Shown piece after piece: positions 37,480-45,597 of a stretch of 61,449 bases of DNA; positions within the stretch are counted from its first letter, which is position 1, and each line of letters starts with the position of its first letter. Below the pieces are notes generated by a model, which saw nothing but the letters and a program-made list of their open reading frames with translations, ran no database searches and was not told where the DNA came from. Origin of the DNA: Acidimicrobiales bacterium (GTDB lineage: Bacteria; Actinomycetota; Acidimicrobiia; Acidimicrobiales; SHLQ01); contig JAHDDK010000009.1 of NCBI GenBank assembly GCA_020629375.1, positions 27,885 through 89,333 of the forward strand. The letters are read 5' to 3'. The position numbers and the translations under genes were made by a program.

Positions 37480-38334
37480 TTAATCGGGCGTCGATGGTCG
37501 ATTCTGGTCTGAGTTCGGTGGGGGTGTAGGCGATCGTCGGTCGGTGGGGATTACGACGAGTCGGCCATTGCGTTCGAAGACGTCGACATCCGCGCCGTAG
37601 TGGCGACGCAGATTGTCCTCGGTGAGTACGTCGGTTGCCGAGCCCGCTGCGGCGATCGCGCCGTCCGCGAGCATCACGATCCGGTCGCCGTACTGCCCGG
37701 CGAGAGTCAGGTCGTGCATCGTTGTCACGATTGTGCGGTCGCCGGTGCGGCGAAGTTGATCGAGCACGTCGAGCACGTCTTGTTGGTGGCCGAGGTCAAG
37801 TGCCGACGTCGGTTCGTCGAGCAGCAGGATCGGGGCCTCCTGCGCGAGAGCGCGGGCGATGACGGTGCGTTGAAGTTCGCCGCCGGACAACGAGTCGATC
37901 GCCCGTTCGGCAAAGTGCTCGAGGTCGAGTTCGGCGAGGGCTGCGTGGGCGACCTCGAGATCGTGGGCGTTCTCGGTCGCAAGCAATCCGAGGTGTGGGG
38001 TGCGGCCGAGTAACACGTAGTCGAGGACGCGCAGTCCGGTTGGCAACGTTGGGGTCTGCGGGACCCAGGCGACCAACCGTGCCCGGGCTCGTCCATTGAG
38101 GTTGGCGACGTTCGTGCCGGACAATGCGATGGTGCCGGTCACTGGCAGCAGCCCTGCGATGGCACGGAGAAGGGTGGACTTGCCCGCGCCGTTGGGCCCG
38201 ATCACCGAGATCCACTCTCCGCCCTCGACGCGTAGACACACGTTGTCGAGCAACGTGGCGCCATCGATTGATGCTGATACCGAGTCGACGCTGATGGCGG
38301 GCCTGTCCGAACTAGCGGGTGCGGTCGCATTCAT
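37480..38334 (-). CDS. btuD: ABC transporter ATPase, corrinoid (BtuD-type)
   Basis: A 284-residue FecE/BtuD-type ATPase with Walker A GPNGAGKST, signature LSGGELQRTVIARAL, Walker B ILLLDEPTSALDLGHQ and the H-loop in TTMHDLTLAGQ. The ATG at 38334 overlaps the stop codon of the permease gene by four bases (ATGA), which fixes the start; the frame upstream is the shadow of that gene. Corrinoid rather than siderophore specificity is inferred from the upstream cobalamin riboswitch and the downstream cob genes. Confidence 0.93.
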   Translation of the reverse strand: MNATAPASSDRPAISVDSVSASIDGATLLDNVCLRVEGGEWISVIGPNGAGKSTLLRAIAGLLPVTGTIALSGTNVANLNGRARARLVAWVPQTPTLPTGLRVLDYVLLGRTPHLGLLATENAHDLEVAHAALAELDLEHFAERAIDSLSGGELQRTVIARALAQEAPILLLDEPTSALDLGHQQDVLDVLDQLRRTGDRTIVTTMHDLTLAGQYGDRIVMLADGAIAAAGSATDVLTEDNLRRHYGADVDVFERNGRLVVIPTDRRSPTPPPNSDQNRPSTPD

Positions 38335-39368
38335 CGATTCGCCGTCCGAAGGATCACGATGAAAAACGGCGCGCCGAAGAAGGCCGTGACGACACCGATC
38401 GGGAGTTCGGCGGGAGTCAGCAGCGTTCGGGCGGCGAGATCGCACAGCACCAAGAAGCCCGCCCCGACGAGGGCCGAGAGCGGAACGATGCTGCGGTAGC
38501 TCGTCCCGGCGATCAACCGAACGGTGTGCGGCACGATGAGGCCCACGAAGGCGATCAGGCCGCTGACGGCCACCGCCGTCGCGGTGAGCAACGAGGCGAC
38601 GACCACCAGCGCGAGCCTCGTACGCCCAACCGACAGGCCGAGCATCGAGGCTTCGTCGTCGCCGACGGCCATCACGTCGAGGGTGCGTCCGCTGATGACG
38701 AGCACCGCGAGGCAGATCAGCGTCGGGATGACCGCTTGGCCGACTTCGTCCCAACCGCTCGTCGTGAGCCCGCCGAGAAACCACACATAGATCTGGCGGA
38801 TGTCATCGGTGTTCTGCTGCTGAAGGTACGTCTGAACGGCCGTGAAGAAGCTGGCCACGGCCACGCCCGCCAGGATCAGCGACGTGGCCGACCGGGACCG
38901 GTCGCCGAGCACGCCGACTCCCCACGTGATCGCCACCGACGACAGCGCGCCGACGAAGGCGCCGACCTGAACAGCGTCGAACACCCCTTGGCCGTCGCCC
39001 CATCCGTTGACGAACGCCAGGGTTGCGCCCAGACCGCCGCCGGCGGCAACGCCGAGCAGGTACGGGTCGGCGAGCGGGTTGCGAAAAACCCCTTGGAAGG
39101 TGGCTCCGGCGCTGGCGAGGGCTGCCCCGACGACAAGCCCGAGCGCGACGCGAGGCAACCGAAGGTTGGAGACGATCGACGTTTGGGTCTCGCTCAATCC
39201 CGTATCGATCGACCAGGGGCCAAGGGCGTCGATCGCCGTCAGCAAGACTCCCGAGCGGTCGATGTCGGTCGGGCCGACGACGAGTGCGACGACCGCGGTC
39301 GCGACCACGAACACCGCAGCCGACGCCGCCCACACGGGGCGGAGTCCGGCGCAGTGAACGTTGGTCAT
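38331..39368 (-). CDS. btuC: ABC transporter permease, corrinoid (BtuC/FecCD-type)
   Basis: A 345-residue permease with about ten hydrophobic helices. It carries the FecCD hallmarks NLRLPRVALGLVVGAALASAGATFQGVFRNPLADP and PHTVRLIAG, the second being the coupling region that contacts the ATPase. It is 57 bp downstream of the substrate-binding protein gene and overlaps the ATPase gene, so the three form one importer. Confidence 0.94.
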   Translation of the reverse strand: MTNVHCAGLRPVWAASAAVFVVATAVVALVVGPTDIDRSGVLLTAIDALGPWSIDTGLSETQTSIVSNLRLPRVALGLVVGAALASAGATFQGVFRNPLADPYLLGVAAGGGLGATLAFVNGWGDGQGVFDAVQVGAFVGALSSVAITWGVGVLGDRSRSATSLILAGVAVASFFTAVQTYLQQQNTDDIRQIYVWFLGGLTTSGWDEVGQAVIPTLICLAVLVISGRTLDVMAVGDDEASMLGLSVGRTRLALVVVASLLTATAVAVSGLIAFVGLIVPHTVRLIAGTSYRSIVPLSALVGAGFLVLCDLAARTLLTPAELPIGVVTAFFGAPFFIVILRTANR

Positions 39369-39425
39369 CGTCCGCGGCCTCGCAGAAGGATCATCGGAGT
39401 CGCTCGCAATACCTGTGTCGCTGGA

Positions 39426-40466
39426 TCAGGCGTCGGCGGTCTCGATTGCCGCCACTGCGGAACCGGCGACCTCGATGAACTCGACGATGCGTGGTCCCCA
39501 TCGGCTGACGACGTCGTCGTTGAGCTCGACGATGTTGCCGGCCTGCACGGCGCTGAGCTGGTCCCAACCCGGTCGTGCCGCAACCGTTTCGGCGGTTTGC
39601 TCGCAACAGATCGTGTCGGCGAGGAAGATGATGTTGGGATCCGCGGTCACGAGGAACTCCTCGTTGAGCTGCGGATAGCCGAAGAACTCGCCGTCGGGGT
39701 CGGCGGCGTCGGCCACGTTGACGAGGCCGAGCAGGTCGTAGACGTATCCGACGAACGTCGACGAGGTGACGCTGAAGAGCGTGTTGTCGAGCTCGTGGTA
39801 GTAGGTCAGCGGCGTCTCCCGCTCGGGCAATGCTGTCAGGACCGCGTCGATGTCGGCCTGCATCTGTCCGACAAGCTCGGCTGCTTCGCCGACGTGGCCC
39901 GTCGTGGCACCAACCTGTTCGATCTGGCTGTAGACGTCGTCGAGCGTGACCGCAGCGGTGAGTTCGAGCACATCGACGCCGAGGGCGTCGAGTCCTTCGA
40001 TCGGGCCTTGGGTGACCACAAGGTCGGGTTCGAATGCCGCAATCGCCTCGATCGACGGCGTGAACGCCGACAGGTCGTCGACCACCGGCGCTTCGGGCGG
40101 GTAGTAGCTGAAGTTGTCGACCGCGACGACCTGGTCGCCAGCGCCGACGGCAAAGAGCATCTCGGTGCCGGTGGGGTTGAGTGACACGATGCGGCTCGGC
40201 ACGTCAGCCATCGCGTCGTCTTCGGAGGCGTCATCCACCATCGTGTCGTCGGAGTCTTCGTCGGCCATGGCGTCGTCTTCGGACGCGTCGTCGTCCATGG
40301 CCTCGTCGGACGCGTCCTCGGTGGCAGCGTCTGCGGTCGCCTCCGTTGAGTCGGTGGTCGACGAATCAGCACCGACGTCGTCGGAGGCGACATCGGTGTC
40401 TTCGCCGCATGCGGCGGCGAACATCGCCAGAGCGATTGCCAATGCGGCAATCCAACGGAACTTCAT
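39426..40466 (-). CDS. btuF: ABC transporter substrate-binding lipoprotein, corrinoid (BtuF-type)
   Basis: A 346-residue lipoprotein. The ATG at 40466 gives a signal peptide with lipobox FAAAC, and AGGAG lies a few bases upstream, so the longer frame to 40592 is rejected. An unusually long acidic spacer (Asp/Glu/Ala/Met repeats, roughly residues 25-90) separates the lipid anchor from the BtuF-like domain, which begins IVSLNPTGTEMLFAVGAGDQVVAVD and includes FEPDLVVTQ. It captures the corrinoid outside the membrane for the BtuCD permease. It is the first gene after the cobalamin riboswitch. Confidence 0.92.
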   Translation of the reverse strand: MKFRWIAALAIALAMFAAACGEDTDVASDDVGADSSTTDSTEATADAATEDASDEAMDDDASEDDAMADEDSDDTMVDDASEDDAMADVPSRIVSLNPTGTEMLFAVGAGDQVVAVDNFSYYPPEAPVVDDLSAFTPSIEAIAAFEPDLVVTQGPIEGLDALGVDVLELTAAVTLDDVYSQIEQVGATTGHVGEAAELVGQMQADIDAVLTALPERETPLTYYHELDNTLFSVTSSTFVGYVYDLLGLVNVADAADPDGEFFGYPQLNEEFLVTADPNIIFLADTICCEQTAETVAARPGWDQLSAVQAGNIVELNDDVVSRWGPRIVEFIEVAGSAVAAIETADA

Positions 40467-40539
40467 GATGTCTCCTGTCGCTGACCTGCGCGACAGAAGC
40501 TCTGCGCCAGACCAGCCCCTTCCTCGAGGGTGGTAGTGG

Positions 40540-40690
40540 AATATGTCGACGCTCGACTCGACCGGACTTGTGTTGACCTCTTTGGAAGCCAACCATCACC
40601 GTTGCGGGACAGTGCCGGGATCTCACCGGACTTCGGACAAAACGTCGTTGCGAAGCGTACTGGCGTCGCATCGGTGAGGCCACCTGCTTC
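40540..40690 (-). promoter_or_regulatory. cobalamin (adenosylcobalamin) riboswitch
   Basis: On the minus strand, between the divergent kinase gene and btuF, the leader contains CCGGTGAGATCCCGG followed by CACTGTCCCGCAACGGTGA (about 40593-40634). This is the conserved core of cobalamin riboswitches, including the CCCGC element. A downstream AAGTCCGGTCGAG element (about 40555-40570) corresponds to the region that pairs to complete the fold. The position, immediately before a B12 import and salvage operon, agrees. The exact ends are approximate. Ligand binding is expected to repress the operon. Confidence 0.82.
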
Positions 40691-40698
40691 ACTGGCTA

Positions 40699-42390
40699 GT
40701 GATGTCGAGCGACATTGATGCCGCCGCCCGCACTGCGGGGTACGAGCTCGTGGGCGAACCACGGCGCGGCGGCTCTGGCGTCGTGTGGTCAGCCCGAGCG
40801 GCCGATGGGTCGACGGTCGCGCTCAAGTTGCTGTCTCCGGGAGTCGATGTCGAGCGACTTCGCCGCGAGGCCGCCGTGACGAGGGGTCTTCGTCATTCAA
40901 ATCTCGTCCAGCTGCGGGAGCTCATCGACATCGGGGGAGTGCCGGCGCTGGTCACCGACTGGGTCGAGGGGGTGCCGCTCGGGACCTGGATCGAGGACAA
41001 TGCACCGGTCGAGAGAGACCGTGCGGTTCGGCTGCTCGCCGAGATCGCTGACGGCCTCGCAGCGCTCCATGACGCTGGTGTCGTGCACCGCGATCTCACC
41101 GCCGCCAACGTTCTCGTCGACGGAAGTGACGCCCCCGTGATCATCGACCTCGGCCTGGCCCGCGGCACCAACGACGTCACGGTGACCGCCGACGGCGTGC
41201 TCGCCGGGACACCCCGGTATCTCGCACCAGAAGTCATCAACGGGACCGTGGGTGAGCCCGCATCAGACGTGTATTCGTTAGGCGTGCTCGCGTCGGAGGT
41301 GTTGACCGGCGAGTGGCCGTATACGAGCAGCGACGCCATCGCCGCAGCCTTACAGCAGCACCTCCACGCGGTCCCGGTTCCGATCTCGGAGCGGCGGCCC
41401 GAACTCGTCGATCTCGATGACCTCGTGGCCTGGTCGTTGGCGAAGGTGCCCGAGGCGCGACCCACGGCGACTGCCTTTGGCGAGGTCCTTCGTGGCAGGG
41501 GTGCAGTGCCCGACGAGCTCGCCGCCATGCTCGGGGGTCAGGCGAGCTCAATCGGGTTGGCTTCGGTGGGAGCGCGAGAAAAGGGACGACGTTGGCGTTT
41601 CGGACTCGTGGTGGCTGCCTTTGGCGCCGTGCTTAGTGGGTTGGTGCTGTGGCAGTTGGGTGTCGCCAGATCGGATTCGGATCCTTCGGAGGTCGCCACG
41701 ACACCGGCATCCACCTCGGCTGCTCCCACGACCTCGTCGTCAGCGTCGGCTGTCGCCGCTGACGGCGTTGACCCCTTGACGACGACAGATCCAGCTCGCA
41801 CACGAGCGCTCGTCGAGACCACCGTCGTGCCCGAAACGGTCCCGCCCGACGACGGCATCGACCGACTCGCGGTGGCCGGTTGGGAACCAGGCCTTGCCGA
41901 GCAGCTGGCCTGCAACTTGTTAACCGAGGCGGACTTCGAAACGGAGTTCCTGCCCGATAACTACTGGTTCGATTCGTCGAATCCGGACCGGGAGCAGGTG
42001 GTCGCCGGCGTTGGGCGAGCTGGATCGTCAGGCCTCGAGGTCGGCGATCCGGAGGTCTTCGGATTGTTCGGGGAGATCGTCGACGTCGAGCCGGGGGCGA
42101 GCTACCTCTTCTCATTGCATGCCGCAACCGAAGGAGAGGTCGTCGTGGCCGAGATGTCGGTCGAGTGGCTCGACGACGGGTTCGACCCCTTCCCGCCGTC
42201 TCCGAGTCTCACCATCCTCGAGTACGGCGACGGTCAACTCACGTTGGGCACGCCGCCAGCTCCAGCGGGCGCCGAGTACGCCGTGCCGCGGATCTACAAG
42301 GACAACAGCCCGGGACTGTTGTACGTCGACGAGCTCGTTTTCGCGAACGAGGAGAGCGACTGCCGCGATCTTCTCCTCGCCGAACGCTGA
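40699..42390 (+). CDS. transmembrane Ser/Thr protein kinase with extracellular domain
   Basis: A 563-residue protein (GTG at 40699, or ATG at 40702). The kinase domain (~14-265) has the glycine loop RRGGSGVVW, VALK (K43), a candidate C-helix glutamate (E57), HRDLTAAN (D132), DLG at 150-152 in place of DFG, and LAGTPRYLAPE. One membrane helix (~301-321) leads to a Ser/Thr/Ala linker and a beta-rich external domain (~390-563) like a carbohydrate- or ligand-binding module, with cysteines 411 and 556. All catalytic residues are present, so it should be active. The next gene, 25 bp on, encodes an FHA-winged-helix protein that could read its phosphorylation output. Confidence 0.9.
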   Translation: MMSSDIDAAARTAGYELVGEPRRGGSGVVWSARAADGSTVALKLLSPGVDVERLRREAAVTRGLRHSNLVQLRELIDIGGVPALVTDWVEGVPLGTWIEDNAPVERDRAVRLLAEIADGLAALHDAGVVHRDLTAANVLVDGSDAPVIIDLGLARGTNDVTVTADGVLAGTPRYLAPEVINGTVGEPASDVYSLGVLASEVLTGEWPYTSSDAIAAALQQHLHAVPVPISERRPELVDLDDLVAWSLAKVPEARPTATAFGEVLRGRGAVPDELAAMLGGQASSIGLASVGAREKGRRWRFGLVVAAFGAVLSGLVLWQLGVARSDSDPSEVATTPASTSAAPTTSSSASAVAADGVDPLTTTDPARTRALVETTVVPETVPPDDGIDRLAVAGWEPGLAEQLACNLLTEADFETEFLPDNYWFDSSNPDREQVVAGVGRAGSSGLEVGDPEVFGLFGEIVDVEPGASYLFSLHAATEGEVVVAEMSVEWLDDGFDPFPPSPSLTILEYGDGQLTLGTPPAPAGAEYAVPRIYKDNSPGLLYVDELVFANEESDCRDLLLAER

Positions 42391-42415
42391 TCGACGGGCC
42401 GGTACGATCCGGACA

Positions 42416-43051
42416 ATGGACGCCGTGCTCGAGCTCGTGGGGGAGATCGCCTCCGGATCGGACATCTCGCGCTGGGAGATTTCGGATTCGACCATCGTCG
42501 GACGAGGCGGTCAAGCCGACATCGTGCTCAACGTGCCGTCGATCTCGCGACACCACATGCGTCTCGATCCCCGGTCCGACGGTTGGGTGGTCGTCGATCT
42601 CGACAGTCGCAACGGAACGTTTGTCGACGGCATCGCCACAAGTTCCGAACCTGTACGGCTGCGTGACGGCAGCGAGCTGACGCTCGCCGGTGCCGTGACG
42701 ATCCGCTTCCGTGACCCGATGGCGACGCCACTGGCACCTGCGATTGGACGGCTCCACGGCGTATGGATCGACCCGGCCAACGACGCAGTGTGGGTCGATG
42801 CCCGACGGGTGGATCCACCGCTTACCGCTCGCCAGTTCGCGCTGCTGAAACGTCTTGTGGATGCGAACGGCGGAGTGGTGGATCGTTCCGAACTCGTGGT
42901 GGCCGCATGGGGAGAGGACGTGATCGACGGGGTGTCCGATGATGCGTTGTCGGCGCTGATCAAACGCACCCGCAAACGGTTGGCCGAGTTCGAGATCAAC
43001 GGACCGGTCATCGACGTCGTCAAACACCGCGGCGTTCGTATCCGAGCTTGA
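42416..43051 (+). CDS. FHA domain fused to OmpR-type winged-helix DNA-binding domain
   Basis: A 211-residue protein starting with ATG at 42416. The N-terminal FHA domain contains GRGGQADIVL, SISRHH and SRNGTFVDG, the phosphothreonine-binding residues. After a short linker comes an OmpR/PhoB-type winged helix (LTARQFALLKRLVDANGGVVDRSEL, then SDDALSALIKRTRKRL and a KHRGVRI wing). It is predicted to be a phosphothreonine-responsive transcription factor or scaffold. It lies 25 bp after the kinase gene on the same strand. In mycobacterial EmbR the winged helix is N-terminal and the FHA C-terminal with a middle BTAD domain; here the order is reversed and BTAD is absent. Confidence 0.9.
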   Translation: MDAVLELVGEIASGSDISRWEISDSTIVGRGGQADIVLNVPSISRHHMRLDPRSDGWVVVDLDSRNGTFVDGIATSSEPVRLRDGSELTLAGAVTIRFRDPMATPLAPAIGRLHGVWIDPANDAVWVDARRVDPPLTARQFALLKRLVDANGGVVDRSELVVAAWGEDVIDGVSDDALSALIKRTRKRLAEFEINGPVIDVVKHRGVRIRA

Positions 43052-43105
43052 CGATCGAGTTGGACGCGATCATCTGTCGTTTCGTCGTTCGCCCCGACGG
43101 CCAGC

Positions 43106-43738
43106 TCAGACTCGCACGCCGAGATCCCAGAGAAATAGGGCTTGTGCGGCGTAGTACGTGAACCAGATGACGTGGCGTGTCATTCGCCGCCTTGCATCGT
43201 CTTTGCCGAGGACAAAGAGCTCGGTGGCGAGCACGCTGTCCGACAGCACGAACGACATCGCAGCAAGCGTGCTCATCCATCGGGCCCCGGGCAGCGACAC
43301 AGCAGCGACGCCCATTGCGGTAATCACGCCGACGTAGATCTGCACCGGGACCCGGAGTGATCCTGCCCTTGGTCGCAGAACCCCGGCCATGGCGAGAGCA
43401 AAGACGATGAGTGCAACGGCGGGAACCGCGCGAATCGTGTCGGCGAACTCGATCATCGCCACGACGTACGCGACGTGTGCGATCGCAAACGACACGAGAC
43501 CCAGCAGAAAGCCATGCTCCCGGTCCAGAGAGAGAAAGAAGTCGCCCACCGACCCCAGTACGAGGGCCACGACGACGAGCAGTGGAGCACCGAGCACGAC
43601 AGCCACGCACGCCAGAGCCGAAACGGCAACCGTCTTCGCAGCCGAGCGGACCCCGCCCGTCGGGCGCCCCGTGAGCACTGTGCCGTATGCGACAGAAGCC
43701 ACTCCGGATAGGGCCAACAGGACTGCGGTCACCGGCAC
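43106..43738 (-). CDS. YhhN family membrane protein (lysoplasmalogenase-like)
   Basis: A 210-residue protein with about eight hydrophobic helices. The conserved acidic motifs of the YhhN/TMEM86 family are visible as GDFFLSLDRE and SDSVLATELF. TMEM86 relatives hydrolyse lysoplasmalogen to an aldehyde and a glycerophospho-compound; the substrate in this bacterium is unknown. The start is GTG at 43738. It is convergent with the FHA gene and divergent from the lipoprotein gene at 43762. Confidence 0.85.
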   Translation of the reverse strand: MPVTAVLLALSGVASVAYGTVLTGRPTGGVRSAAKTVAVSALACVAVVLGAPLLVVVALVLGSVGDFFLSLDREHGFLLGLVSFAIAHVAYVVAMIEFADTIRAVPAVALIVFALAMAGVLRPRAGSLRVPVQIYVGVITAMGVAAVSLPGARWMSTLAAMSFVLSDSVLATELFVLGKDDARRRMTRHVIWFTYYAAQALFLWDLGVRV

Positions 43739-43761
43739 ACCGTATGGGAGACTCAGCCCTC

Positions 43762-44460
43762 ATGCGCTCGGTTGCCGCCCCACGCCGCATCCTCTTCCGG
43801 CTCGTCCTCGCCATCGCCTTCGCGGCGCTCACGGGCTGCGACGAGTACATCGAGCAGGCGACCGTGGGTCCCGATGGCTCCGTCGAGTTCGCCGCTCGGG
43901 CGGTGGTCGTCTGCACCGACGAACTCCAGCAAGAACTCTGGGGCGGCGACCCGTGCCCGACGATCGACGCGGCCCTCCGTGGAGGCGACGTGGGCGTGCT
44001 GCCATTCGACTATCCGTTCGACCCGGACCGCGTCGCCCTTGTCGGCGACGGCGAGCAGGACCGCCGTCGCCTGGATGTCTCGTGGACCGGAACGATCGAC
44101 GAGTTCTCGACGCTGTTGATCAGTTCGGCGGTCGTGACCGAGATCGACGAAAACCGCACCGAGCTCGTGCTCACGACCTCCGGCGCGATCGCCGACGAGG
44201 TCGATGAAGACCGTGCTCGGTGGCCTGCCGGTGAGTTTCGGTTCGTTTCACCCGACCTCGTCGTCGAGCACAACGGCGACCGGATTCAGGGTCGCATCGT
44301 GATCTGGGAGATCGACGACGACCGCCCCGACGAGCTGCGGGTCGTGTGGACGGCGAGCGAACCCGAACGACGGATCTGGTGGTTTGTCATCGCTGGCGTC
44401 TTGGTGAGCGCCATCCTCGCGATGATGGTCTTCATCGAGGGCCCGCGACGACGCACCTGA
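43762..44460 (+). CDS. LppM-like lipoprotein with C-terminal membrane helix
   Basis: A 232-residue protein. The signal sequence ends in a lipobox (LTGC), followed by a beta-rich domain beginning with a VGPDGSVEF strand, as in LppM-type actinobacterial lipoproteins, and ending in a C-terminal helix (WWFVIAGVLVSAILAMMVF) with a basic tail. It should be anchored at both ends. The ATG at 43762 is chosen because it starts the signal sequence; one at 43744 is possible. Function unknown. Confidence 0.7.
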   Translation: MRSVAAPRRILFRLVLAIAFAALTGCDEYIEQATVGPDGSVEFAARAVVVCTDELQQELWGGDPCPTIDAALRGGDVGVLPFDYPFDPDRVALVGDGEQDRRRLDVSWTGTIDEFSTLLISSAVVTEIDENRTELVLTTSGAIADEVDEDRARWPAGEFRFVSPDLVVEHNGDRIQGRIVIWEIDDDRPDELRVVWTASEPERRIWWFVIAGVLVSAILAMMVFIEGPRRRT

Positions 44461-44488
44461 GCCGCGGTTTCGGCGAGTCGCGCCGGTC

Positions 44489-45501
44489 TCAGGTCCACTG
44501 GTCCGGAAGTTTCGACCAGTCCTGCGGGCCTTCGAGCGGGTTCGCTCGTCCCGGTGAGCTGGCCTGCGGCGATGCAGGCGGCGGCGACATCGGTGCCGGC
44601 ATCCCCGCCGATTGTCCCGGAGACGGCGGCTGAAATCCGCGCGGCGGCTGAGCTGGCGGGCCCGAGCCCTTGCGGTAGGTGAAGGCGTTCGTGAGCATGC
44701 CCTGATCGAAGCCGCCGGTCGGGAGTCCGACAGCGTGGCGGTACAGGGCGGTCTGGAAGACCGTCGACATCGCCGAGAATACGACGACCATCGCCACGAA
44801 TGCGAACAGCGCGGCCGGGCCGGTGACCACGATCAGCGCTGGCGAGATGAAGATCCCGAGGATCACGAATCCGATGATGAAGGCGACGCCGATCAACTGC
44901 AGGACGCTGAATCCGACCCGCCCGATCAGGTTCTCGCCCCACGAGTGACGGAGCAACTGCGCGGATCGCTTGGCGGCCTGGATTGGCTCGCGCCGTTCGA
45001 TCACGATGACCGGCAACACGAGGAACGTCACGACGGCCCAGGCGGTGCCGGCGAGAAAGCCAAGGACGCGGCCGAGGATTCCCAGGCGCTCCTGCAGTTG
45101 GTTGATGATCACCGAGACGACCGAAGCAACCATCGCCCAGGCGAGAATCGGAGTCACCCGACTCGCCGCTCCTTGGAGTGCCGTGGCGAGCGTTGGTCTG
45201 CCGCCCTCGAGGTGATCGTTTGCGGCATAAATGAGTGCGGCGTTGAAGAACATCCCGATGAAGTTCACGATCAGGTACCCGACAAAGGCGAGAAAGATCG
45301 CAAAGGGACGCACGCTCACGTCGTCCGACGAGGTCGCACCTTCGTTCTCGGCGATGATGATCGAGATGACGGGATAGGCGAACGATGCGATGACAATGAG
45401 TGCGCAGATGCCCGAGATGATCGGGAGGATTAGCGAGCTCTTGTTGTCACGCACGACCAGCTCGCCGAGGCCAGATCCATGGCCTTGTCGAATTTATTCA
45501 T
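44489..45501 (-). CDS. DUF6159-like polytopic membrane protein, probable N-terminal frameshift
   Basis: The main frame runs from 45454 (VRDNKSSLILPIISGI) to 44489 and encodes several membrane helices, a conserved amphipathic RSAQLLRHSWGENLIG segment and a Pro/Gly-rich C-terminal tail. It lacks the usual N-terminal amphipathic helix. That helix is present one frame away: from the ATG at 45501 the sequence reads MNKFDKAMDLASASWS and runs into the main frame if a single base is added near 45455. From 45501 to 45455 there are 47 bases, one short of 16 codons. I therefore place the original start at 45501 and infer a one-base deletion or sequencing error; GTG at 45454 is the intact-frame alternative. 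Confidence 0.65.
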
Positions 45502-45597
45502 GACCAGGTATCGGCACCGGACGGACCGACCCTGATTGACAACCCCAGGACGGGCGATCAGGACCAGGTGATCGGTCAGAAGTCTTGGTTCGGATCC

